Source: Parafrankia irregularis (lineage in GTDB: Bacteria; Actinomycetota; Actinomycetes; Frankiales; Frankiaceae). From it: DNA of 52,412 bases. How positions within the stretch are numbered: the first letter of the stretch is position 1; every line of letters begins with the position of its first letter. Made by a program: the position numbers and the translations under genes. The stretch spans positions 1 to 52,412 of the forward strand of contig NZ_FAOZ01000045.1 in the NCBI RefSeq assembly GCF_001536285.1. The letters run 5' to 3'. This document shows positions 41,958 through 49,824 of this stretch, piece after piece. Below the pieces are notes generated by a model. It was not told the origin of the DNA and did not search any database. It was given only the letters and a program-made list of their open reading frames with translations.

Positions 41958-43837
41958 GCAGACGAACCCGACGCCAGGCCCAGGCTCTCGTTCCGTCGCC
42001 AGCGGCGGTGGATGCAGCCGCGGCGGCGTTCATCCCGGACGCGCTGTCCATCGCGCCCCGCCACCTGGACGTGGGCGGGGACTTCCTGGCCACGATGGCG
42101 ATCACCGGCTATCCCCGCGAGGTCCACGCCGGCTGGCTCGCCCCGCTCCTGACCTACCCCGGCCGGGTCGACGTCGCCGTGCATGTCGAACCGATCGACC
42201 CGGTCACCTCGGCGAACCGGCTCCGCCGACAGTTGTCCAAACTCGAATCGGGCCGGCAGCTCGGTGACGAGCACGGCCGGCTGATCGACCCGCAGGTCGA
42301 GGCCGCGACCGAGGACGCCTACGACCTGTCCGCCCGCGTCGCCCGCGGCGAAGGCAAACTCTTCAGACTCGGCCTGTACCTGACCGTCCACGCGGCCAGC
42401 GAAGCCGAGCTGGCCGACGAGGTCGCCGCCGTCCGCGCACTGGCCGCCAGCCTGCTGCTCGACGCCAAACCGGTCAGCTACCGCTCCCTCCAAGGCTGGG
42501 TCAGCACCCTGCCCCTCGGGCTGGACCAGGTGCGGATGCGGCGCACCTTCGACACCGCAGCCCTGTCCGCGGCGTTCCCGTTCACCAGCCCGGATCTGCC
42601 GCCCACCGACCCGACGTCGCTGGCCCCGACCGGCGTGTTCTACGGGCTGAACGTCGCCAGTAACGGACTGGTCTACTGGGACCGGTTCGGCGACGTCGAC
42701 AACCACAACGCGGTCCTCCTCGGCCGCTCCGGCGCCGGCAAGAGCTATCTGGTCAAACTCGAACTCCTGCGCTCGCTGTACCGGGGCATCGAGATCCACG
42801 TACTCGACCCCGAGGACGAGTACGCCCGCCTCGCCACCGCGGTCGGCGGCAGCTACCTGCACCTCGGCGGCGACGGGGTACGCATCAACCCGTTCGACCT
42901 CCCGATCCAGACCACCCCCGACGGCCGGCGGACCACACCCCGCGACGCGCTGGTGCGCCGCAGCCTGTTCCTGCACACCGTCATCTCGGTGCTGGTCGGC
43001 CAGCTGACGGCGACCGAACGCGCAGCCCTCGACACGGCGATCACCGCCACCTACCAGGCGGCGGGAATCAACTCCGACCCGCGCAGCTGGGGCCGACCGG
43101 CGCCGCTGCTGGCGGATCTCGCCACCACGCTCGCCCGCTCCGACGACCCGGCAGCGGTGGCACTCGGTGCCCGCCTGCACCCCTACACGGCGGGGGCGTT
43201 CTCGGGCCTGTTCGACGGGCCGACCACCGGCAGCGGCGACGGCCACCTGGTCGTCTACTCGCTGCGCGACCTGGCCGACGAACTCAAGCCGATCGGGACG
43301 CTGCTTGTGCTCGACGCCGTGTGGCGGCGGGTGTCCAACCCCGCCGACCGCCGGCCCCGCCTCGTCGTGGTCGACGAAGCCTGGCTGCTGATGCGCCAGC
43401 CCGCCGGCGCGGACTTCCTGTTCCGCATGGCCAAGTCCTCCCGCAAACACTGGGCGGGGCTCACCGTCGCCACCCAGGACACCGCCGACGTGCTGGCCAC
43501 CGATCTCGGCCGGGCGATCGTCACCAACGCCGCCACCCAGATCCTGCTCCGCCAGGCGCCCCAGGTGGCCGACGAGATCACCGCCGTGTTCGACCTGTCC
43601 GAGGGCGAGCGGCAGTTCCTGCTCTCCGCCGACCGCGGTCAAGGACTCCTCGCGGCCGGGGTACAGCGAGTCGCTTTCCAAGCCTTGGCCTCGGACGTCG
43701 AGCACCGCCTGGTCACCACAAACCCGGCCGAACTCGCCGCCGAAACCGACGACCCGGGCGACGACAGCTTCCTCAATCTTGCCGTACCGGCTGATCCGGG
43801 CGACGACGACGGCCAGATCTACCTCGACCCCGCCTGA
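41954..43837 (+). CDS. VirB4-like T4SS ATPase
   Basis: The product is 627 aa. The Walker A motif GRSGAGKS is at about residues 257-264 after VDNHNAVLL. VLDPEDEYARLATAVGG follows, as is usual in VirB4/TraE/ConE. Walker B is RLVVVDEAWLLM, and later WAGLTVATQDTADVL and TNAATQILLRQAP are VirB4 hallmarks. The N-terminal quarter is the smaller VirB4 domain that contacts VirB3. It powers pilus assembly and substrate transfer at the inner membrane. Translation is coupled to the PrgI-like gene. Confidence 0.92.
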   Translation: MSRRTRRQAQALVPSPAAVDAAAAAFIPDALSIAPRHLDVGGDFLATMAITGYPREVHAGWLAPLLTYPGRVDVAVHVEPIDPVTSANRLRRQLSKLESGRQLGDEHGRLIDPQVEAATEDAYDLSARVARGEGKLFRLGLYLTVHAASEAELADEVAAVRALAASLLLDAKPVSYRSLQGWVSTLPLGLDQVRMRRTFDTAALSAAFPFTSPDLPPTDPTSLAPTGVFYGLNVASNGLVYWDRFGDVDNHNAVLLGRSGAGKSYLVKLELLRSLYRGIEIHVLDPEDEYARLATAVGGSYLHLGGDGVRINPFDLPIQTTPDGRRTTPRDALVRRSLFLHTVISVLVGQLTATERAALDTAITATYQAAGINSDPRSWGRPAPLLADLATTLARSDDPAAVALGARLHPYTAGAFSGLFDGPTTGSGDGHLVVYSLRDLADELKPIGTLLVLDAVWRRVSNPADRRPRLVVVDEAWLLMRQPAGADFLFRMAKSSRKHWAGLTVATQDTADVLATDLGRAIVTNAATQILLRQAPQVADEITAVFDLSEGERQFLLSADRGQGLLAAGVQRVAFQALASDVEHRLVTTNPAELAAETDDPGDDSFLNLAVPADPGDDDGQIYLDPA

Positions 43838-43874
43838 CCGCCACCCCGTCTGTAGCCGCACGGAGATCGTGACC

Positions 43875-46373
43875 ATGGACCTGTTCGCCGCGGCAGCCAC
43901 CACGCCGTCTTCACCGATCGCCACCTCCCCGGCCGACCCCTGGAGTTTCCTCCACGAGCTGGTGGACCATCTGCGGGCATCGGCGCCGGTCTGGGCACCG
44001 ATCGCTGTCCCGCTGCTCACTCTCACCGTCGTCGGCCTGCTCACCCTGCGACGGCGGCTGCGCCGCCGCTACCAGCAACGCCTCACCACCGGCGCCCGCC
44101 TCGTCACCGTCCTCGCCCCACCCACCGTCGACCCGGCCGGCGCGAACGCGCTGTGGGCGAACCTGCTCGGCCTACTCCGCCCCGGCTGGCGACGCCTGAT
44201 CGGCCAGCCACACCTGGTGTGGGAATACCAGTTCACCGCCGACGGCATCCGCATCCAGATCTGGGTCCCCGGCGTCGTCCCCGACGGCTTCGTCGAACGC
44301 GCCGTCGAAGCGGCCTGGCCCGGCGCCCACACCCGCACCATCCCCGCCCGCGCGCCACTGCCCGTACGCGCCCGGCCCGGCCGGCGGATCCTCGCCGCCG
44401 GCGGAGAACTCTGCCTCGCCCGCCCCGAAGCACTGCCCATCCGCACAGACCACGACGCAGACCCGATCCGCGCCCTGCTCGGTGCACCCGGCAACCTCGC
44501 CCGCAACCAACGCGCGACGGTGCAGATCCTGGCCCGGCCGGTCACCGGCCGCCGCGTCGCCCGATCCCGCCAGGCCGCCCGCAGGCTGCGCACCGGCGGC
44601 TCCGCACACCTAGTCGGCGGGCTGCTGGACCTGCTCACCCCCCACACCAGCCGCACCCGGCAACGCCGCCGGACAGCCACCACCACGGTGAAGACCGACC
44701 CGCAGACGTCACTGGCGCAGTCCGCGGAAGACCGCGCCATCGTCACCAAGCAACGGGGCGCGCCGTACGAGGTCCGTGTCCGCTACGCCATCGCCGCGAT
44801 ACTCGACGAACAGACCGACGAGACCACCACCGCCCAGGTGACCAGCCAGCTACGCGGCAGGGCGCACGCGATCGCGTCGGCGTTCGCGGCCTACGGCGAA
44901 CACAACTACTACCGCCGCGTCCGGCTACGCCACCCGCTGCCCGTCCTCGCCAGTCGGCAGTTCGGCCACGGCGACCTGCTCTCGGTCGCCGAACTCGGCG
45001 CACTGGCGCACCTGCCCGTGGACGAGGCAACTCCCGGCCTGCAACGCGCCGGCGCGAAAGCCGTCGCCCCACCGCCCGGCGTCTCCGGTCCGGGCCCAAA
45101 CGTCCGCCCCATCGGGCGGACCGACGCCGGGCACACGCGGCCCGTCGGTCTGCGGGTCCCCGACGCCCGCCACCACCTGCATGTCCTCGGGGCGACCGGC
45201 GCAGGAAAGTCCGAACTCCTCGCCCGCATGACCCTGGACGACGTCGCCGCCCACCGAGGGGTGGTCAACGTCGACCCGAAAGGCGACCAGATCATCGACA
45301 TCCTCGCCCGCTACCCCCTGGACGCCCTCGACCGTCTCGTCCTGTTCGACGCCGAATCGAATGCGCGACCACCCTGTCTGAACCCGCTCGACCAGCCTGA
45401 CCGGCAACGGGCCGTCGACAACCTGGTCAGCATCTTCAGCCGCGTGTACGCCGACTCGTGGGGGCCCCGCACCGAGGACATCTTCCGCGCCGGCCTGCTC
45501 ACCCTCGCCGCCCAGCCAGGCGTCCCCGTCCTCACCGACCTCCCGAAACTGCTCACCGACGCCGCCTATCGGCACCGGGCGCTCGGTGAGATCAACGATG
45601 ACATCCTGGCCGGCTTCTGGACCTGGTACGAAGCCCTCTCCGAGGCCGCCCGCGGCCACGTCGTCGCCCCGCTGATGAACAAACTCCGCGGCTTCCTGCT
45701 GAGGCCGTTCGTGCGGGCCGCGATCGCCGCCGGCCCCTCCACCGTCGACATGGACGCCGTGCTCAACGACGGCGGGGTCTGCCTGGTCCGCATCGCCCAG
45801 GACGCCCTCGGCGTCGAGACCGCCGCGCTGATGGGCTCGATCGTTGTGTCCGCGGTCTGGCAGGCCACCACCCGCCGGGCCCGCCTACCTCAAGGGAAAA
45901 GGCCAGACGCCAGCCTTTACTTGGACGAGGCGCACAATTTTCTCACTCTGCCGTACGCGTTGGAGGACATGCTCGCCGCCGCCCGTGGCTACCGGCTCGG
46001 AATCACGCTAGCGCATCAGAACCTCGTCCAGCTGCCTCGGCATCTGGAAGAGAGCATCGGCGCGAACGCCCGCTCGAAAATCTATTTCACGGTGAGCCCT
46101 GCGGACGCCAAAAGGCTCGCCCGGCACACCGAGCCCCGGCTCGCCGAGCACGACCTGGCCAACCTCGGCGTGTTCCACGCCGCCGCCCGCCTCGTCGTCG
46201 GCGGGGAGGAAGCCCCCGCCTTCACGGTCGTCACGGAGAAGCTGCCGCCACCGGTGCCGGGCCGAGCTGTCCAGATCCGCCGGGCCCTGCGCCGCCGCGC
46301 CGCCGCGCCCGCCACCCCGGCGCCCACCGGTCCGAGGCCGCAGCCCACCGCCGACCCACGCCGCGTCCCCTGA
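43875..46373 (+). CDS. VirD4/TraG-like conjugative coupling ATPase
   Basis: The product is 832 aa. An N-terminal membrane helix is present (APIAVPLLTLTVVGLLTL), followed by a large periplasmic or accessory region to about 410. Walker A is LGATGAGKSELLARM (about residues 437-451), then VNVDPKGDQIIDILARY. Walker B is SLYLDEAHNFLTLP, followed by GITLAHQNLVQLP and IYFTVSPADAKRLARHT, all typical of T4SS coupling proteins. It brings the relaxase-DNA complex to the channel. ATG 43875 was chosen with GGAG nine bases upstream; it begins 37 bases after the VirB4 stop. No FtsK/TraB-type translocase is seen, so transfer is of the single-stranded type. Confidence 0.9.
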   Translation: MDLFAAAATTPSSPIATSPADPWSFLHELVDHLRASAPVWAPIAVPLLTLTVVGLLTLRRRLRRRYQQRLTTGARLVTVLAPPTVDPAGANALWANLLGLLRPGWRRLIGQPHLVWEYQFTADGIRIQIWVPGVVPDGFVERAVEAAWPGAHTRTIPARAPLPVRARPGRRILAAGGELCLARPEALPIRTDHDADPIRALLGAPGNLARNQRATVQILARPVTGRRVARSRQAARRLRTGGSAHLVGGLLDLLTPHTSRTRQRRRTATTTVKTDPQTSLAQSAEDRAIVTKQRGAPYEVRVRYAIAAILDEQTDETTTAQVTSQLRGRAHAIASAFAAYGEHNYYRRVRLRHPLPVLASRQFGHGDLLSVAELGALAHLPVDEATPGLQRAGAKAVAPPPGVSGPGPNVRPIGRTDAGHTRPVGLRVPDARHHLHVLGATGAGKSELLARMTLDDVAAHRGVVNVDPKGDQIIDILARYPLDALDRLVLFDAESNARPPCLNPLDQPDRQRAVDNLVSIFSRVYADSWGPRTEDIFRAGLLTLAAQPGVPVLTDLPKLLTDAAYRHRALGEINDDILAGFWTWYEALSEAARGHVVAPLMNKLRGFLLRPFVRAAIAAGPSTVDMDAVLNDGGVCLVRIAQDALGVETAALMGSIVVSAVWQATTRRARLPQGKRPDASLYLDEAHNFLTLPYALEDMLAAARGYRLGITLAHQNLVQLPRHLEESIGANARSKIYFTVSPADAKRLARHTEPRLAEHDLANLGVFHAAARLVVGGEEAPAFTVVTEKLPPPVPGRAVQIRRALRRRAAAPATPAPTGPRPQPTADPRRVP

Positions 46374-46408
46374 CCACACGCCCCTCCACCGCCTTTGAAG
46401 GACTCCCG

Positions 46409-47422
46409 ATGGCCAAGCCGCTGCCGCAGCGCGCCCTCCGGGCCCCGATGCGTCCCGCCGCCCGCGTCGTCGCCGACGCCGAACACCTCACCAACCTCAC
46501 CCCCCACCTCAGCCCGCGCGACCGGTGGATCGCCCGTCTCCTCTACGAACACCGGGTCCTGACCACCCACCAGCTCGTCCAAGCCGGCTGGCCTACCCGG
46601 CGCACCGCGAACGAGAGGTTGCTCCAGCTCTACCGCTGGCGTGTCATCGACCGCTTCCAGCCGCTGAGCCCCGTGGGCGAAGGCATGCCGCCCGCGCACT
46701 ACGTCTGTGACGTCGCCGGGGCTGCGATCCTCGCCGCCGAAGACGGCGTCGACCTGGCCTCGACCGGTTACCGCCACGAGCGGGCCCTCGGGGTCGCCTA
46801 CTGGCCCCAACTCGCCCACCGTCTTGCTGTCAACGGCTTCTTCACTCATCTCATCGCCCATGCCCGCAGGCCCGACCCTGCCGGCACGCTCACCGCCTGG
46901 TGGTCCGAAACCCGCACCCGGGCCGCATTCGGCGACATCGTCCGCCCCGACGCCTACGGCCGCTGGACCAGCCGCGGCACCGACCTCGAATGGTTCCTCG
47001 AACTCGACTGGGCCACCGAACCCTACGGCCGTCTCGCCGCGAAGATCGACAAATATGGGCGGCTCGCCACCGCGACCGGCATCACCACCCCGGTCCTGTT
47101 CTGGTTCCCCACCGCCGGGCGGGAGACCCGCGCCCGCCGCGCTCTGGCCGACGCCGTCGCCGGGCTGGACCAGCCGCACACCGTCCCGGTCGCGACCACC
47201 GCCGCCACGCTCGCCCTGCCCGACGACCAGCTCGACCCAGCCCCCGCCCGCTGGCTGCCCCTCACCTCCAGCGGCGCCGGCCGGCTCACCCTCGACCAGC
47301 TGCCCCGGGCTTGGCCCCGGCTGCCCGCACCCGCGCCGGTGTCCGACCGGCCGGACGTCATCCCCGCTGGATCGGGGCTGCGCCCGCCGGCGCCGATGCC
47401 GCCCGAGAAGTACCGGGGGTGA
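46409..47422 (+). CDS. Replication-relaxation family protein
   Basis: The product is 337 aa. The N-terminal winged-helix region LSPRDRWIARLLYEHRVLTTHQL, with WPTRRTANERLLQLYRWRVI, is the start of the replication-relaxation family found in actinobacterial plasmids and elements. The centre has LAVNGFFTHLIAHAR and a nuclease-like strand pattern DIVRPDAYGRW ... LEWFLELDWATEPYGRLAAKIDKY, where D, E and K could form a PD-(D/E)xK-type active site. That would suit DNA nicking, but it is my reading, not established. The C-terminus is Pro-rich. Its stop overlaps the region where the next gene begins. Confidence 0.8.
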   Translation: MAKPLPQRALRAPMRPAARVVADAEHLTNLTPHLSPRDRWIARLLYEHRVLTTHQLVQAGWPTRRTANERLLQLYRWRVIDRFQPLSPVGEGMPPAHYVCDVAGAAILAAEDGVDLASTGYRHERALGVAYWPQLAHRLAVNGFFTHLIAHARRPDPAGTLTAWWSETRTRAAFGDIVRPDAYGRWTSRGTDLEWFLELDWATEPYGRLAAKIDKYGRLATATGITTPVLFWFPTAGRETRARRALADAVAGLDQPHTVPVATTAATLALPDDQLDPAPARWLPLTSSGAGRLTLDQLPRAWPRLPAPAPVSDRPDVIPAGSGLRPPAPMPPEKYRG

Positions 47423-47452
47423 GCGGCCACGACCAGATACCTCGCCGGAGCG

Positions 47453-48421
47453 GTGGCCGCCGTGGTGCTGCTCATCGTGATGATGGGAGCCGCCGCCGGG
47501 GCGGCGCAACGCGTCCTGTGCCTGCCGGTCGTCGGCTGGTTCCTCGGCTGCAACAGTGGTGGCAGCCCCAGCCAGACCGCACTCGACGACATCCCCGCCG
47601 ACTACCTGAACCTCTACCTGCGGGCAGCCCCGACCTGCCCCGGCCTGTCCTGGACGACCCTCGCCGCCATCGGCAAAGTTGAATCCGATCATGGTCGCAG
47701 TCGGCTGCCGGGCGTGGCCAGCGGCACCAACAGTGCCGGGGCCGGCGGGACCATGCAATTCCTCGCGACGACGTTCGCCGAGGTCGTCGCCCGCCACCCG
47801 CTACCGGCGGGCGGCGCAAACCCGCCGTCGCTCTACAACGCCCAGGACGCTGTCTACGCTGCGGCGTTCTACCTGTGCGACAATCACGTCGCAGCCGATC
47901 TGACCGGTGCCCTGTGGGCCTATAACCATTCAGACGCCTATGTCGCGCAGGTCGTCACCCAGGCCACCGAGTACAGCTCAACCGGCGGCGATTTCGGAGC
48001 CGACACCGCACCGTCCGACGCCGGCTACGCCGCCGTCATCTACGCCCAGGGCCAGCTCGGCATCCCCTACCTGTGGGGTGGAGACGGACCCCAGTTGACT
48101 GAACTACCAGATGGCCGGGTCAAGGTCACCGGCGGTTTTGACTGCTCGGGTCTGACTCGTGCTGCCTATGCGGCAGCCGGGGTCAACTTGCCCCGAACCG
48201 CCCAGCAACAGTACGAAGCGGGACCGCTGGTTCCCGCAAGCTCGGTCCTGCAGCCGGGGGACCTGCTGTTCTTCGGGACCGGGCCTGGTGATGTCACGCA
48301 CGTCGGGATTGCAATCTCGTCAACTCAAATGATTAATGCTCCTCATCGGGGTGCCGTCGTCCGCATCGACTCGATCTGGCGCAATCTTGTAGGGGTAACA
48401 CGGCCTGCGGATCGGGGATGA
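47453..48421 (+). CDS. Lytic transglycosylase - NlpC/P60 peptidase (VirB1-like cell-wall hydrolase)
   Basis: The product is about 322 aa. A hydrophobic export segment (VVLLIVMMGAAAGAAQ) precedes an SLT-type domain with the catalytic glutamate in GKVESDHGRS and the SAGAGGTMQFLATTF motif. The second domain is NlpC/P60, with cysteine in GFDCSGLTRAAYAAAG, PRTAQQQY, and histidine in VTHVGIAIS. Such enzymes open peptidoglycan for the transfer channel. The start is uncertain: GTG 47453 has a poor ribosome site. The frame is open back to 47423 without ATG/GTG/TTG but adds the more natural basic start TTRYLAG. From about 48090 on, the base composition becomes clearly less GC-rich. Confidence 0.85.
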   Translation: MAAVVLLIVMMGAAAGAAQRVLCLPVVGWFLGCNSGGSPSQTALDDIPADYLNLYLRAAPTCPGLSWTTLAAIGKVESDHGRSRLPGVASGTNSAGAGGTMQFLATTFAEVVARHPLPAGGANPPSLYNAQDAVYAAAFYLCDNHVAADLTGALWAYNHSDAYVAQVVTQATEYSSTGGDFGADTAPSDAGYAAVIYAQGQLGIPYLWGGDGPQLTELPDGRVKVTGGFDCSGLTRAAYAAAGVNLPRTAQQQYEAGPLVPASSVLQPGDLLFFGTGPGDVTHVGIAISSTQMINAPHRGAVVRIDSIWRNLVGVTRPADRG

Positions 48422-48579
48422 AGGTGACCACGGTGTGGCTGGATAGGAATAGTGATTTTCGCTGTGTGTCCGTCCACCGTCGTAACCGAAGGGCATGGCG
48501 ACAATCAGACCACTGGATCGCGTGGAGGTTCCGGCGTGGTGAGCGCCCGTTCTCTGCGTCTGTCCGCTGGAGTAGGGCG

Positions 48580-49824
48580 ATGATCGATACTGAGAATGAG
48601 TCGCGAGACTTGGCCGCGCTGGTAGTGCCTTGTGTCGGATGCCTGCGAGACACGGGCGAGCTGTTCGAGCCGTACCGTCTGCTGGACGGAACTGGGCGTG
48701 TTGTGGAGCCGGTCACGGTCTATTTGAAGGATCTGCAGGCAGCAGGCCGGTCGGCGGCAACGCAACGCTCCTATGGGCTGGACCTTCTTCGCTGGTTCCG
48801 TTTCCTGTGGGCGGTTGATGTGTCCTGGGATGCGGCGGGCAGAGTCGAAGCGCGTGACTTCTCCAGCTGGCTGAGAACTATCGACAAGCCGGCGCGGAGC
48901 CAGCGAACGAGGAAAGTATCGGGGGCGGGGCGCCCGAACCCAGTCACGGGAAGGCCGGCCCCGGGGGTGAAGTATGCGGCCCGTACAGTCGCGCATAGCG
49001 AAACCGTCCTGCGCGCCTTCTATGATTGCCACCGGCGCTGGGGTAGTGGGCCTGTCATAAATCCGTTTCCGCTGGTCCGGCAGCGGGAGGACCAGGGACG
49101 GCCCCATGCACACCATAATCCGCTGGAGCCGTTTCGCAACACGAGGGTCGGCTTGTATCGTCCGGGCATCCCGAAGCGGGTACCTCGCGCGATCCCGGAC
49201 GAGCGCTTCAACGAGTTGTTCGCGGCGTTGCTGAGCCACCGCGACCGTGCACTGGTTGCGTTTTACGTGTCAACCGGTGCTCGCGCGTCCGAGCTGTTGG
49301 GGGCTACCCAGGTTGATGCTGACCCAGGCCAGCAATTGATCAGCGTTGTGAGGAAAGGTTCCCGGACAATCCAGCGGCTGCCGGCGTCTCCGGATGCCTT
49401 CGTATGGCTTCGTCTGTATCAGCAGGAGGTTCATGATCTGGCGCCGTCCGGACCGGACTGCCCCCTCTGGTGGACATTGCGGCGGCCGGCTCGCCCCTTG
49501 ACTTATCATGCCGCCAGGGCGGCCCTCAACCGGGCGCAGGCCATGTTGGGGAGTAACTGGACCTTGCATGATTTTCGTCATACGGCCGCCTACCGTATGG
49601 CACGGGATCCCCAGGTGGCATTGACCGACGTGCAATGGGTCCTCGGGCACGCCAGCCTGACGACGACGCAGATCTACACGACACCGTTCGAAGACGAGGT
49701 CCTCGCCGGAATGCGCGCTCACCATGCCCGCCAGGCCGCGGGCCTTGTCGCGCCACCGCCTCCGCCGGCCGTGGGATACCGGCCTGACAGCCTGCAGGTC
49801 CTTTTCCCCGGGAGAACGCCGTGA
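48580..49824 (+). CDS. Tyrosine recombinase, first of a coupled pair (TnpA-like)
   Basis: The product is 414 aa. The N-terminal arm-binding/SAM-like region contains SAATQRSYGLDLLRWFRFL. The catalytic domain has R235 (GARASELL), lysine in VVRKGSR, H330 and R333 (LHDFRHTA), H357 (LGHASLTTT) and Y366 (IYTTP), a complete active site. ATG 48580 is preferred, with GGAG eight bases before it. An upstream ATG at 48418 would overlap the previous gene and add 54 residues of unlikely composition. The 158 bases between are AT-richer and noncoding. Its stop overlaps the GTG start of the next recombinase. Confidence 0.88.
   Translation: MIDTENESRDLAALVVPCVGCLRDTGELFEPYRLLDGTGRVVEPVTVYLKDLQAAGRSAATQRSYGLDLLRWFRFLWAVDVSWDAAGRVEARDFSSWLRTIDKPARSQRTRKVSGAGRPNPVTGRPAPGVKYAARTVAHSETVLRAFYDCHRRWGSGPVINPFPLVRQREDQGRPHAHHNPLEPFRNTRVGLYRPGIPKRVPRAIPDERFNELFAALLSHRDRALVAFYVSTGARASELLGATQVDADPGQQLISVVRKGSRTIQRLPASPDAFVWLRLYQQEVHDLAPSGPDCPLWWTLRRPARPLTYHAARAALNRAQAMLGSNWTLHDFRHTAAYRMARDPQVALTDVQWVLGHASLTTTQIYTTPFEDEVLAGMRAHHARQAAGLVAPPPPPAVGYRPDSLQVLFPGRTP

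Noticed and set aside
48418-48579. Upstream ATG 48418 as start of the first tyrosine recombinase
   Set aside because: It would overlap the previous gene and add 54 residues of Arg/Ser/Trp-rich sequence unlike recombinase N-termini. ATG 48580 has a better ribosome site.
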